Assembly: GCF_037975235.1 (NCBI RefSeq)
Contig: NZ_CP150241.1
Span: 4,464,001 to 4,528,000, forward strand
From: Paenibacillus sp. FSL R5-0341
GTDB taxonomy: Bacteria; Bacillota; Bacilli; Paenibacillales; Paenibacillaceae
DNA: 64,000 nt
Direction of reading: 5' to 3'
The notes under the pieces are model-generated. The model was not told where the DNA came from, made no database searches, and was given only the letters and a program-made list of their open reading frames with translations. Positions within the stretch are counted from its first letter, which is position 1. The number at the start of each line of letters is the position of its first letter. Of this stretch, positions 18,494-26,378 are shown in pieces. The translations under genes were made by a program, and so were the position numbers.

Positions 18494-21169
18494 ATGCGTC
18501 ACATTTGGCACGTTTACAAAACAGACTGGTTACATATTCTGAAGGTTCCCACAGGTATATTTTTAATTGTGGCTATCATTTTACTGCCCGGGGTGTATGA
18601 CTGGGTCAACGTGAAGTCCGTATGGGACCCGTACAGTAACACCCAGGGGATCAAAATTGCAGTGACAACCGAGGACAAGGGTGCAACTGTTGAAGGAACC
18701 AATGTTAATATCGGAGACGAACTGGTATCCAGCCTCAAACACAATGAAAAGCTGGGCTGGACTTTTGTAGATCGGACCGAGGCTAGTCGGGGTGTACAGA
18801 CTGGAGATTATTATGCAAGCCTGCTCATTCCCGGAGACTTTTCATCCAAAATTACAGGTATCGTTGACGGAAAGCTGGAGCGCCCAGAGGTGATCTATAC
18901 CGTTAATGAGAAGGTGAATGCCATTGCCCCTAAAATCACAGGCTCTGGTGTATCTGCCATAACAACGCAAATCAATGAGAGTTTCACTGAAGCCGTCAGT
19001 GAGGCCGTTCTAACCAAGTTGAAGGAAGCCGGGGTTGAAGTTAACGCCCAGCTTCCAACTTTGCGAAAGATGGAGAATGGCATTTTCACACTGGAGAAAA
19101 ATCTTCCGGCCATACAAGCCGCTGGTCAAAAGGTACTGGAAGTAGAAAAAGCCATGCCTGAGATTGTAAAAGATGCTCAAAAGATCGTTGAAATCGAAAA
19201 AAAACTGCCTGAAATTAATGAAGCGGCACAGTATGTGCTCAAGGTGCAGAAGTATTGGCCACAAATTAATGCTGCAGCTTCCGAAGTGCTGGCTATTCAA
19301 GGGCGGATACCGGATATACAAAAAGCGGTAGAACGCATTCGAGAAGTGGATGAAAACTTTGGTCACGTATCAGGTGTTATTCAAACAGCACTGGATAAAA
19401 CCAACAAAGCTCTGTCTATCGTCACGGCCGCAGAACAAGATCTGGACAAAGTATCACAAATCGCCGGCAACGGGATTGAGCTGGCCGAAGGCCTGAATCA
19501 ATTTGTAGATTCTAGCGAAGAAGCGTTTCAGGCTATTGGCCCAACGATCCGTCAAAATCTGCTGCTGGTGCAGCAGATTACTAACGCTGCTGGAGACGTA
19601 TTTGCACAATTGCAAAATTCGGATCTTGAAAACCTTCCTACAGCAGAAGATCTCGACCGGATTGCTTCGCGTTTAGGGATTGCGGTAAAACTCGTGGACA
19701 GTATGTCAGAACTCCTGGGCAAAATAGACAACTTGCTTCCAAGCCATCCACTTGCCGATAAAATTACACAACTGAACTCCGTTTCAGATAAACTTCAGTT
19801 GCAAATCCGTCTGGCTGGGATCATGAGTGATGCCATACGTCGCAATACAACACTGCCCGCAGATGTCATCGCTCAGTTAAATACGCTCTCCAAGGACATT
19901 AGCAGCGGCATTGGCAATTTCTTGAACACTTACGAAAGTGATATATCGCCGGCTCTATCGGCTGGAGCGGATAAACTAAGATCCATCCTCTCCACTTCAG
20001 CAAGTACACTACAAGGAGCAAAAGATCGAATTCGGGATATTGCGGACATTCTTGCATCTGCCAAAGAAGGAATTACGTTTGGGCAGACCGAGTTGACAAA
20101 AATCCAGAGCGACCTGCCTCAAATACAATCTAAGATCCATGAGATATCAGAGACACTCGCGAACAAAAGTGAAGGTTTTATCCAAGCTTTGAACACCGTG
20201 TCTTCATTAATTCGAAACGATCTGCCCAAGCTGGGAAACAAACTGAACGAAGCGGCTGATTTTGTTCGTAATGATCTGCCTAATGCCGAGAAACAGATAG
20301 GCAAAGCATCCGAATTTGTCCAGAACCAGCTTCCGGAGGTCGAAAAAGGAGTACATCGTGTTGCCACGCTGGTACGTGATGATCTGCCAGCATTAGAAAG
20401 TGCCATCAGTAAGGCTGCTGACAAACTTAGGGAAGTCGAAGGTAATAACCAGTTTGCCGAGCTCGCCAAACTTTTGCGCGGCGATATCGAAGAAGAAAGT
20501 GCTTTCCTTGCAAGTCCGGTGCAAATCAAGGAACAACAGCTTTACCCAATTCCGAATTATGGATCGGCCATGTCACCATTTTATGGCGTGCTGTCCTTGT
20601 GGGTTGGCTCAACACTGCTGATTTCTCTGCTTCGTGCCGAAGCTGAAAATCCAGAGGGCAGGTTCCGGGGATATGAATTATATCTTGGACGTCTCGCTAC
20701 CTTTCTGACCATTGGGTTACTTCAGGCGATATGCGTCACCCTGGGAGATATCTTAATCCTTGGTACCTATGTCGCAGATAAACTGTGGTTTGTCCTGTTT
20801 GCCATGCTGGTGAGTGCCGTATTTGTCACCATAACGTACACCCTGCTGTCCGTTTTTGGGAATATCGGAAAAGGGATCGCCATCATCTTCATGGTGTTCC
20901 AGTTCTCCAGCTCAGGCGGTACGTTCCCAATCAGCATGACATCACCCTTTTTCCAGGCATTAAATCCGTTCATGCCCTTCACGTATGCAATCAGTCTGCT
21001 GCGTGAGTCGGTCGGCGGTATATTGTGGTCTACTGCCATCAAGGATATTCTGTGGTTGTGTATGTTCATTGCGCTGAGTCTCATTGTTGCTCTCGCTTTG
21101 AAACGTCCACTCAGCAGTCTCACCAAACGTTCAGCCGAGAATGCCAAGAAGACCAAAATTATTGCTTAA
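18494..21169 (+). CDS. YhgE/Pip family membrane protein with helical-repeat ectodomain
   Basis: This 891-residue protein has the YhgE/Pip layout. One N-terminal membrane segment (about 18-38) precedes a conserved first extracellular domain. A very long helical region (about 185-665) follows, then five or so C-terminal membrane segments (about 695-870) of the ABC-2 permease type, including LNPFMPFTYAISLLRESVGG. Family members include the Lactococcus phage-infection protein and the EsaA-like type VII secretion component. No ESX/WXG100 or EssC gene is in this window. The helical region holds two repeat arrays: six 17-residue units (185-286, Pro at position 4) and six 18-residue units (538-645, mostly with Leu-Pro at positions 4-5). 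The start is set by AGGAGG at 18483. It stands alone on the plus strand with its own terminator. Function is unknown; a surface-spanning or transport role is inference. Confidence 0.88.
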   Translation: MRHIWHVYKTDWLHILKVPTGIFLIVAIILLPGVYDWVNVKSVWDPYSNTQGIKIAVTTEDKGATVEGTNVNIGDELVSSLKHNEKLGWTFVDRTEASRGVQTGDYYASLLIPGDFSSKITGIVDGKLERPEVIYTVNEKVNAIAPKITGSGVSAITTQINESFTEAVSEAVLTKLKEAGVEVNAQLPTLRKMENGIFTLEKNLPAIQAAGQKVLEVEKAMPEIVKDAQKIVEIEKKLPEINEAAQYVLKVQKYWPQINAAASEVLAIQGRIPDIQKAVERIREVDENFGHVSGVIQTALDKTNKALSIVTAAEQDLDKVSQIAGNGIELAEGLNQFVDSSEEAFQAIGPTIRQNLLLVQQITNAAGDVFAQLQNSDLENLPTAEDLDRIASRLGIAVKLVDSMSELLGKIDNLLPSHPLADKITQLNSVSDKLQLQIRLAGIMSDAIRRNTTLPADVIAQLNTLSKDISSGIGNFLNTYESDISPALSAGADKLRSILSTSASTLQGAKDRIRDIADILASAKEGITFGQTELTKIQSDLPQIQSKIHEISETLANKSEGFIQALNTVSSLIRNDLPKLGNKLNEAADFVRNDLPNAEKQIGKASEFVQNQLPEVEKGVHRVATLVRDDLPALESAISKAADKLREVEGNNQFAELAKLLRGDIEEESAFLASPVQIKEQQLYPIPNYGSAMSPFYGVLSLWVGSTLLISLLRAEAENPEGRFRGYELYLGRLATFLTIGLLQAICVTLGDILILGTYVADKLWFVLFAMLVSAVFVTITYTLLSVFGNIGKGIAIIFMVFQFSSSGGTFPISMTSPFFQALNPFMPFTYAISLLRESVGGILWSTAIKDILWLCMFIALSLIVALALKRPLSSLTKRSAENAKKTKIIA
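19046..19351 (+). repeat. 51-bp coding repeats, six units of 17 residues
   Basis: Residues 185-286 of the YhgE/Pip-like protein break into six consecutive 17-mers, among them AQLPTLRKMENGIFTLE, KNLPAIQAAGQKVLEVE, KAMPEIVKDAQKIVEIE, KKLPEINEAAQYVLKVQ and KYWPQINAAASEVLAIQ. Proline is at position 4 of every unit, and most end in a Val/Ile/Leu-acidic or -Gln pair. DNA identity is low, so the repeat is kept at protein level. Confidence 0.85.
20105..20428 (+). repeat. 54-bp coding repeats, six units of 18 residues
   Basis: Residues 538-645 of the same protein divide into six 18-mers. Examples are RNDLPKLGNKLNEAADFV, RNDLPNAEKQIGKASEFV, QNQLPEVEKGVHRVATLV and RDDLPALESAISKAADKL. The second unit is degenerate and has lost the Leu-Pro pair. 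The period differs by one residue from the N-terminal array. Confidence 0.85.
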
Positions 21170-21193
21170 CTCATCTGCTCGACACTAAATAAG

Positions 21194-21228
21194 AAAAGGC
21201 CATTGGACTTTCCATCCAATGGCCTTTT
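21194..21228. terminator. Bidirectional terminator between convergent genes
   Basis: AAAAGGCCATTGGA (21194-21207) pairs with TCCAATGGCCTTTT (21215-21228) around a seven-base loop, with T runs on both strands. It can end both the YhgE/Pip gene (plus) and the UbiA operon (minus). Confidence 0.92.
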
Positions 21229-21260
21229 CTTATTTTCTTATATGAATAGATATATTTTGA

Positions 21261-22565
21261 TTATTTCACTGAGCGTTCCTGTTCCAATTGATCATAGGAT
21301 TGCTTGATTGTTGTTAATGTTTCTACATGGCGATAGATGTTGTTACTTGCCGTAACGATTACACATAATATGATCAAGCCTATAATCACTTTTTTCCCCA
21401 GTCCCGGACGAAGGCTGATGACAAAACCTCCACCCAACAGGAAGAACGCAAACAGATAGTGCCCCGCATACAGGTACATATCATATTGAAATACAGCCAA
21501 TCCAAAGCCCACGACGACATGAAGCAAAAAGGCAAACAGAATATATGGCATAAGGGTCCATACTTCCCTTTCACGAATGCCCTTAATGAAGCCCACGAGT
21601 GCCAATAGTAAAATAAATATACCTGTAATCTGCACATAGATTGGATTGGAACGGGATAGATCCGTAACAAAGGCTGCCATGCCCGGGTCCAATAAATGCA
21701 TCTTCGGTGTCAGCATCGGATTGATGGTCAGCATGATCAATGCTTTCCAGTGAACAGCGAACTGGAATGGTGTTGCATAGCTGGTTCCACCATTTTGAAT
21801 GCCCAATAGCCAGTTACTAACCCAGCTGCGACCTCCAAAGGCAACATACTGAATACCGGTAACTACGGCGATAATCAGAACCGCCAGTGCCATGATTCCA
21901 ATGTACTTTTTCAGTTTCGCCTTATTGCGCCATGCATGCATATTGAAGAAAGTGGCAGCAGCAAACGGTACGATATTGGTCGAGGTTAGTCCGAAGTTAA
22001 TGGACGCAATCAATGCATTAGGTACATAACGTACGTCCTGACGCTCACGAGTATACTGCATGTAAATCACAGAGAGCATTATAACGAACTGAACATACGG
22101 ATACGAGTCTGGAATCAATGCAGTATACATTAAGTAGGAACTGAAACCAAACAACAAAGCGAACAGCAGCGGTGTGATGGTCGGTTTGTCTTCTTTTTGA
22201 CTCAAGAACAGAAACGCCAGCACCACCGAACCCGCATTCACCAGCGATTGCAGGATTAGAAAGAACCAGTTGCCTCCCAGCAGCTTTGCTACAGCCGCAA
22301 GGGTGACTGCCATAAAGGAAATCAGCGGATGAATAACGGAAGAACTGTTGTCCCCATAATACATGGAAGGATCAAAGTTGAATAAATTGATTGGAAACAG
22401 TGTCGTATTGAATGGGCTATATTTCCCAAGCATATCTGCATTATTTTCTATGTACAGAACATACGAGCCGTTCATTAAACCATAGAACAAAGCAAATCCC
22501 GCAAACAGAAAAAAGGCAGTCCCGTTGACTCTGCGATTATAAAATAAGTAATCCAAAAATTTCAT
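21261..22565 (-). CDS. Polytopic membrane protein, possible GT-C glycosyltransferase
   Basis: This is a 434-residue, very hydrophobic protein with roughly ten membrane segments. After the first segment there is a long outside loop with acidic residues (ENNADMLGKYSPF, FDPSMYYGDNSSSVIHPL). A second PDSYPYVQF motif sits before a membrane helix. This is the general plan of GT-C and PMT-like lipid-linked sugar transferases, in which an acidic residue in the first outer loop is catalytic. I cannot match it to a named family, so the enzymatic role is inference from layout and neighbours. It is the last gene of the operon that starts with a UbiA-type prenyltransferase and follows two half-transporters by 78 bases without a terminator. 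The ribosome site is weak. Confidence 0.72.
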   Translation of the reverse strand: MKFLDYLFYNRRVNGTAFFLFAGFALFYGLMNGSYVLYIENNADMLGKYSPFNTTLFPINLFNFDPSMYYGDNSSSVIHPLISFMAVTLAAVAKLLGGNWFFLILQSLVNAGSVVLAFLFLSQKEDKPTITPLLFALLFGFSSYLMYTALIPDSYPYVQFVIMLSVIYMQYTRERQDVRYVPNALIASINFGLTSTNIVPFAAATFFNMHAWRNKAKLKKYIGIMALAVLIIAVVTGIQYVAFGGRSWVSNWLLGIQNGGTSYATPFQFAVHWKALIMLTINPMLTPKMHLLDPGMAAFVTDLSRSNPIYVQITGIFILLLALVGFIKGIREREVWTLMPYILFAFLLHVVVGFGLAVFQYDMYLYAGHYLFAFFLLGGGFVISLRPGLGKKVIIGLIILCVIVTASNNIYRHVETLTTIKQSYDQLEQERSVK

Positions 22566-22643
22566 GCTTTCATTTCACATCCAATAAATTTTATAAAAAA
22601 AATATATAATTTGAGTGCTCGTGTTATTAATCTTTAGTTCAAC

Positions 22644-22964
22644 TTATAACACCAATAAACATAGGCCACCCATAATACATGCCACACCGATCCAGCGTAA
22701 AGGACCCACTGTCTCTTTAAATACCAGCCGCGCTATGATGAGAGTCCACACATATGTTAATGCGTTCGCAGGCAACACTACGGTTAATGGAAGAAACTTC
22801 AGCAATACAATATTCAGCAACGCACCCGTTCCGTAGAATCCAAGTCCCATGAGTACATGCAGACGATTGCGACTGGATGCATAAGCTTTCAGTCCGGCCC
22901 CGCCCAGTGCACCACACAACGTCATGACAATTAATACGGCAACCATCCAGCTATCGATCAACAC
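22644..22964 (-). CDS. Half-size EamA/SMR-fold transporter, second of a pair
   Basis: The protein has 106 residues with four predicted membrane helices and the EamA/SMR sequence pattern, for example LPANALTYVWTLIIARLVFK and a C-terminal GVACIMGGLCLLVL. The start is GTG 22964, overlapping the upstream partner by 14 bases, with GGGGTGA upstream. It lacks the membrane-embedded Glu in helix 1 that drug-exporting SMR proteins need. With its partner it most resembles ArnE/ArnF-type subunits, which together flip a lipid-linked aminosugar. The paired arrangement and neighbours suggest a heterodimeric flippase for a polyprenyl-linked sugar. Substrate and direction are inferred. Confidence 0.82.
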   Translation of the reverse strand: MLIDSWMVAVLIVMTLCGALGGAGLKAYASSRNRLHVLMGLGFYGTGALLNIVLLKFLPLTVVLPANALTYVWTLIIARLVFKETVGPLRWIGVACIMGGLCLLVL

Positions 22965-23280
22965 TGGTTAATGTCACCCCAATTCCAAGCAACACAACTG
23001 CTGTCAGCTTCTGCAATGTAATTTCTTCCCCGAGCAAAAAATATCCATAGATTAAGGCAAATACGTAGCTGGCACACATCAGAGGATAAGCAACAGAGAG
23101 TTTTTCCAGAGCAAAAGCTTTGATCATCAAAATCGCTCCAACTCCATAACACAGAAAACCAACACCCAGGTAGATCCACTCGGTTAGTCCCCATTTCCAG
23201 AACAATTGACCCGTTGCTGTCAGAAAAGCGGAGACGAGCATCAACCATTTACCGGTATGACGTGACGTTATTTCCCCCAC
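22951..23280 (-). CDS. Half-size EamA/SMR-fold transporter, first of a pair
   Basis: This protein has 109 residues and four membrane helices. Helix 1 carries ATGQLFWKWG, close to the GQLLWK motif of ArnE-like subunits and without the drug-SMR Glu. Helices 3-4 carry LSVAYPLMCASYVFALIYG and LGEEITLQKLTAVVLLGIG. GTG 23280 has GGAGG seven bases upstream. It overlaps the HAD gene before it by 13 bases and its partner after it by 14. Two adjacent, unequal half-transporters typically form one antiparallel heterodimer. Confidence 0.84.
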   Translation of the reverse strand: MGEITSRHTGKWLMLVSAFLTATGQLFWKWGLTEWIYLGVGFLCYGVGAILMIKAFALEKLSVAYPLMCASYVFALIYGYFLLGEEITLQKLTAVVLLGIGVTLTSVDR

Positions 23281-23900
23281 GATAATGCCTCCATGTCCGG
23301 AACACGCTTGTTAATAAAGTATCGTTGACTTACAAGTTGCATCACCGGAAGGTCGGATAAAGAGTCTGAGTAGGAACATGACTGATCATAATCAATGACC
23401 ATGTTCTTCTCACTCAGATAAGCCTGAATTCGGCGTACCTTCTCTTCCCCTTTGCAATTGCTGCCATCAATTCTGCATGTATATCCATTCGCATGACGGA
23501 CCAGATCGGTCCCGATCACATGATCCACCCAGGGAAAGTTTTTAAAGTATTTCATATAGGCATGCGGAGACGCAGTAACAAGCAAGACATGGTACCCTGC
23601 TTCCTTGCGATGTTGCATCTCTACACTGGCCTCGGCAAAAATGGACGTACGCAAGCGGGTATCAAAGAAATGTTCCAGATCTTTTTCGGACATACGCTCA
23701 ATTTCTTGAAAGTAGGATCGTTTGACTTGTTCAACCGTCATGAATCCCGCCTTAAATAAAACCGTATGTAATGCAATGACAGGCAATCTCCACACCTGCC
23801 AAGGGTAACGTCTAACACCATAATGCACAAATTGGAACATGGAATCACTGCGTATAATCGTTTTATCAATATCAAAAATCGCGACTTTCGTGCTTTTCAC
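23268..23900 (-). CDS. HAD-IB family phosphatase
   Basis: This is a cytoplasmic HAD hydrolase of 210 residues. Motif I is VAIFDIDKTIIRSD with nucleophile and acid Asp (DxDxT-type), motif II is LLVTASPHAYMKYF, and the C-terminal motif is YSDSLSDLPVMQL, in the phosphoserine-phosphatase-like subclass IB. I choose GTG 23900 because GAGGGGG lies six to seven bases upstream; an ATG at 23951 would lie inside the UbiA gene and add 17 unconserved residues. It follows the UbiA gene by 19 bases. In mycobacteria a separate phosphatase removes the 5-phosphate from decaprenylphosphoryl-phosphoribose, and this HAD could do that job here. That link is inference from context. Confidence 0.85.
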   Translation of the reverse strand: MKSTKVAIFDIDKTIIRSDSMFQFVHYGVRRYPWQVWRLPVIALHTVLFKAGFMTVEQVKRSYFQEIERMSEKDLEHFFDTRLRTSIFAEASVEMQHRKEAGYHVLLVTASPHAYMKYFKNFPWVDHVIGTDLVRHANGYTCRIDGSNCKGEEKVRRIQAYLSEKNMVIDYDQSCSYSDSLSDLPVMQLVSQRYFINKRVPDMEALSWGK

Positions 23901-23919
23901 CCTGATCCCCCTCAGCCTT

Positions 23920-24834
23920 TTATTCAAAGATAGCAAAGATTGTAACAACACTTATCACATACAAAGTAACCGTAATTAATATAGGCTTGTCCTCAAACAG
24001 CACACGATCTGGCGAGCCGCCCTGATTCTTCATGTGGATCAGATACAGGTAACGGAACATGCCGTAAATGACCAATGGAATCGTCCACATTAGATGGATG
24101 GACCGATCTGAGGTAAATGTGAACAAGGAATAACTGATAATCGTAGCTGTCGTCACAATCGTATTGAATTGATCCAGCAACGTAATGGAGTAGTTATCCA
24201 AAACCTTGCGGTGTGATCCCGTGTTTCCCTCAAGCAACGTAAGTTCATTTCTGCGTTTGCCAATGGCCAGAAACAACGACAACAACATCGTACAGATCAA
24301 AAACCACGGTGTGAAGGGCACATGGATCAACACACCGCCTGCAATCGCGCGAAGTACGAAGCCTGCTGCAATCGTCATCATATCCAGGATAACGAGATGT
24401 TTCAGTACAAAGGAATACGAGACATTCAACAGGAAGTAGACGACACACAACACCCCGAATAGAGGGTTCATCATGAAGGCCGTTCCTACGGAAAGGATTA
24501 ATAGAATAATGCCAAACAACAAAGCATGGCTCGGATTCACCTGCCCTGAAGCCATAGGACGAAACTTTTTCACCGGATGCTGCCGATCTCTGTCCCGGTC
24601 TACATAGTCATTCAAAATATAAACACAGCCTGCAACGAGGCTAAATAGAATAAAACCAAGCAATGTCGCAAGAATGGTTTCGGTCCGAATCTCCTCAAAG
24701 GAGAATAGTAAAGCAGCAAATAACAAGAGATTTTTGGTCCACTGTTTGGGTCTTAACAATCTGATTAATCCTGATACTGTACTGCCTGTTCCTGTAGCCG
24801 GTGAGGACACCGTACTGGTTCGTGATGATAACAA
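23920..24834 (-). CDS. UbiA-type polyprenyl-phosphate phosphoribosyltransferase-like
   Basis: This membrane prenyltransferase has 304 residues and about nine helices. It has LLRPKQWTKNLLLFAALLF at the N-terminus and the Mg-binding motif ILNDYVDRDRDRQHPVKKFR followed by PMASG, then VLRAIAGG and an IGKRRNEL loop. These match the decaprenyl-phosphate 5-phosphoribosyltransferase branch (mycobacterial Rv3806c type) far better than menaquinone or heme enzymes. That branch joins polyprenyl phosphate to PRPP to give a lipid-linked phosphoribose. The start is TTG 24834 with AAGGGAG nine bases upstream. It is the first gene of a five-gene operon. No DprE1/DprE2 epimerase pair is present here, so the sugar may stay ribose unless those genes lie elsewhere. 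Confidence 0.86.
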   Translation of the reverse strand: MLSSRTSTVSSPATGTGSTVSGLIRLLRPKQWTKNLLLFAALLFSFEEIRTETILATLLGFILFSLVAGCVYILNDYVDRDRDRQHPVKKFRPMASGQVNPSHALLFGIILLILSVGTAFMMNPLFGVLCVVYFLLNVSYSFVLKHLVILDMMTIAAGFVLRAIAGGVLIHVPFTPWFLICTMLLSLFLAIGKRRNELTLLEGNTGSHRKVLDNYSITLLDQFNTIVTTATIISYSLFTFTSDRSIHLMWTIPLVIYGMFRYLYLIHMKNQGGSPDRVLFEDKPILITVTLYVISVVTIFAIFE

Positions 24835-24891
24835 TTGTAATAACTCCCTTCAACAACAACTTCTGTATATAACAAATAACGTAAAGATCTA

Positions 24892-24920
24892 ATCATATGT
24901 TGCTTGTATAATTTTGTAAA
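24892..24920 (-). promoter_or_regulatory. Sigma-A-type promoter of the UbiA operon
   Basis: TTTACA (24915-24920), a 17-base spacer and TATGAT (24892-24897) lie on the minus strand, about 55 bases before the TTG start. The terminator of the preceding gene is just upstream, so the operon is an independent unit. Confidence 0.75.
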
Positions 24921-24951
24921 GGGAGTAAATGAAAAAATCTAATATGAACAT

Positions 24952-24977
24952 AAAAAAAGAGACCGTTTCCGGTCTCT
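24952..24977 (-). terminator. Terminator after the aminotransferase gene
   Basis: AGAGACCG (24958-24965) pairs with CGGTCTCT (24970-24977) around a four-base loop, followed by seven T on the minus strand. Confidence 0.9.
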
Positions 24978-25014
24978 CTTGGTTAGTACATGATTTAATT
25001 ATTGGGTAATTCAA

Positions 25015-26268
25015 TTAAAATTCGAATTGCACATCGCTCAGACGACGTTTGATTTCAGCGATAACACGTTTCTCTTCCTCTTCACCCTTAGCTTCGAAGG
25101 TAACGGAGAAACGAACAAAGTTACCCGCATCATCCCAAGGTACGGACGAGATCAATTTCTCACGGATCAGGAATTGGGAGAAATCTTCGCCGGATTCGAA
25201 GCGACGTCCGCCAACCACACCTTTTGGTGCTTCAACATACAGGAAGAAGGAACCTTTAGGTTTTTCAGCCTGGAAGCCCAGTTCGTTCAATGCGGCAACG
25301 AGCATGTCGTGACGACGAGAATATTTCTCTGCAATTTTTTCCGTGATCTCAGGGTGATTCAATCCATAAGCAGCAGCTTTCTGAATCGCGATGAACTGAC
25401 CGGAGTCATTGTTGTCCTTCACGTCGCTGAATGCTTTCACTACAAGCGGGTTACCGGCTACGAACCCGATTCTCCATCCTGTCATGTTGTAGGACTTGGA
25501 CAGAGAGTGCAGCTCTACGCCGACATCCTTCGCACCAGGTACCGACAGGAAGCTGAACGGTTTTTTGCCATCATACGTCAATGCCGCATAAGGAGCATCA
25601 TGGACAACAACTACGTTGTATTTCTTCGCCCACTCCACCACTTCAGTAAAGAACTCCACTGTCGCACTTGCGCCTGTAGGGTTGTTCGGATAATTCAGGT
25701 AGAGCAATTTCGCACGTTTTGCGATGTCTTCCGGAATAGCCGTCAGATCAGGCAGGAAGTTGTTCTCTTTCGTCAATTGAATGTTGAACACTTCTCCACC
25801 CAGATACTTGGTATGTGTACCCATAACCGGATAACCTGGAACGGTCATGATGGTCACATCACCCGGATTGATGAAGCATGAAGGCATCATCGCCAAAGCC
25901 GGTTTGGAACCAATGGAGTGTACGATTTCAGTATCTGCATCGATGCCTTCTACGTTAAATACGTTTTTCAGGTAGGAAGCAGCAGCAGCCTTGAATTCAG
26001 GAATACCGTTATCGGCATAACCACGGTTCTCAGGTCTGGAAGCTTCTTCTGCAAGTGCAGCTACTATACCTGCATCCGCCATCTCGTCTGGTTCACCTAC
26101 ACCAAGGTCGATCAGTTCCACATCGGGAAAATCTTTTTTGGCCGAAGCTTTGGCACGTTTGATTTTCTCAAATTTATAAATGTTCGTGTCTTTACCATAG
26201 TTGGAGCCACCGATACGGTCGGCAAAATTAGTCTGAATGTAAGTTTCTTGATATTTATCGATACTCAT
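25015..26268 (-). CDS. dapL: LL-diaminopimelate aminotransferase-like PLP enzyme
   Basis: This class I/II aminotransferase has 417 residues. The PLP lysine is in ELHSLSKSYNMTGWRIGFVAGN, the conserved pocket in LLYLNYPNNPTGA, and the phosphate-binding Arg region in KAFSDVKDNNDSGQF. The N-terminus KYQETYIQTNFADRIGGSNY and DLGVGEPDEMAD fit the LL-diaminopimelate aminotransferase group, which makes diaminopimelate for lysine and peptidoglycan in one step. A related aspartate-type activity is possible. The start is probably ATG 26268, 12 bases after GAGGAG; ATG 26280 directly abuts that site. It has its own terminator. A 21-base-loop inverted repeat lies upstream. Confidence 0.8.
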   Translation of the reverse strand: MSIDKYQETYIQTNFADRIGGSNYGKDTNIYKFEKIKRAKASAKKDFPDVELIDLGVGEPDEMADAGIVAALAEEASRPENRGYADNGIPEFKAAAASYLKNVFNVEGIDADTEIVHSIGSKPALAMMPSCFINPGDVTIMTVPGYPVMGTHTKYLGGEVFNIQLTKENNFLPDLTAIPEDIAKRAKLLYLNYPNNPTGASATVEFFTEVVEWAKKYNVVVVHDAPYAALTYDGKKPFSFLSVPGAKDVGVELHSLSKSYNMTGWRIGFVAGNPLVVKAFSDVKDNNDSGQFIAIQKAAAYGLNHPEITEKIAEKYSRRHDMLVAALNELGFQAEKPKGSFFLYVEAPKGVVGGRRFESGEDFSQFLIREKLISSVPWDDAGNFVRFSVTFEAKGEEEEKRVIAEIKRRLSDVQFEF

Positions 26269-26291
26269 AACGTTGTTCATCTCCTCATTTG

Positions 26292-26328
26292 ACGCAAATT
26301 TCTACACTTTAATATGAAGCATTTGCGT
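26292..26328 (-). repeat. Inverted repeat upstream of the aminotransferase gene
   Basis: ACGCAAAT (26292-26299) and ATTTGCGT (26321-26328) are perfect inverted copies separated by 21 AT-rich bases, within 60 bases of the start codon. They could be a protein-binding operator or a weak mRNA stem. Confidence 0.5.
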
Positions 26329-26378
26329 GATCAAAGCCATGGACAAAGTATCCGAACATTTGTACTTTCTTGGAACTG

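Noticed and set aside
18323-18511. Small minus-strand frame between pyr and the YhgE/Pip gene
   Set aside because: It overlaps the start of the plus-strand gene and has no ribosome site or recognisable sequence.
18494-21169. Type VII (ESX) secretion locus
   Set aside because: The YhgE/Pip protein alone is not enough; no WXG100, EssB or EssC genes are nearby.
23901-23951. Upstream start of the HAD phosphatase inside the UbiA gene
   Set aside because: GTG 23900 has a well-placed GAGGGGG and begins just before the DxD motif. The extra residues are not HAD-like.
18098-26328. Prophage or integrative element
   Set aside because: No integrase, structural phage gene, IS ends or direct repeats were seen at the block borders.
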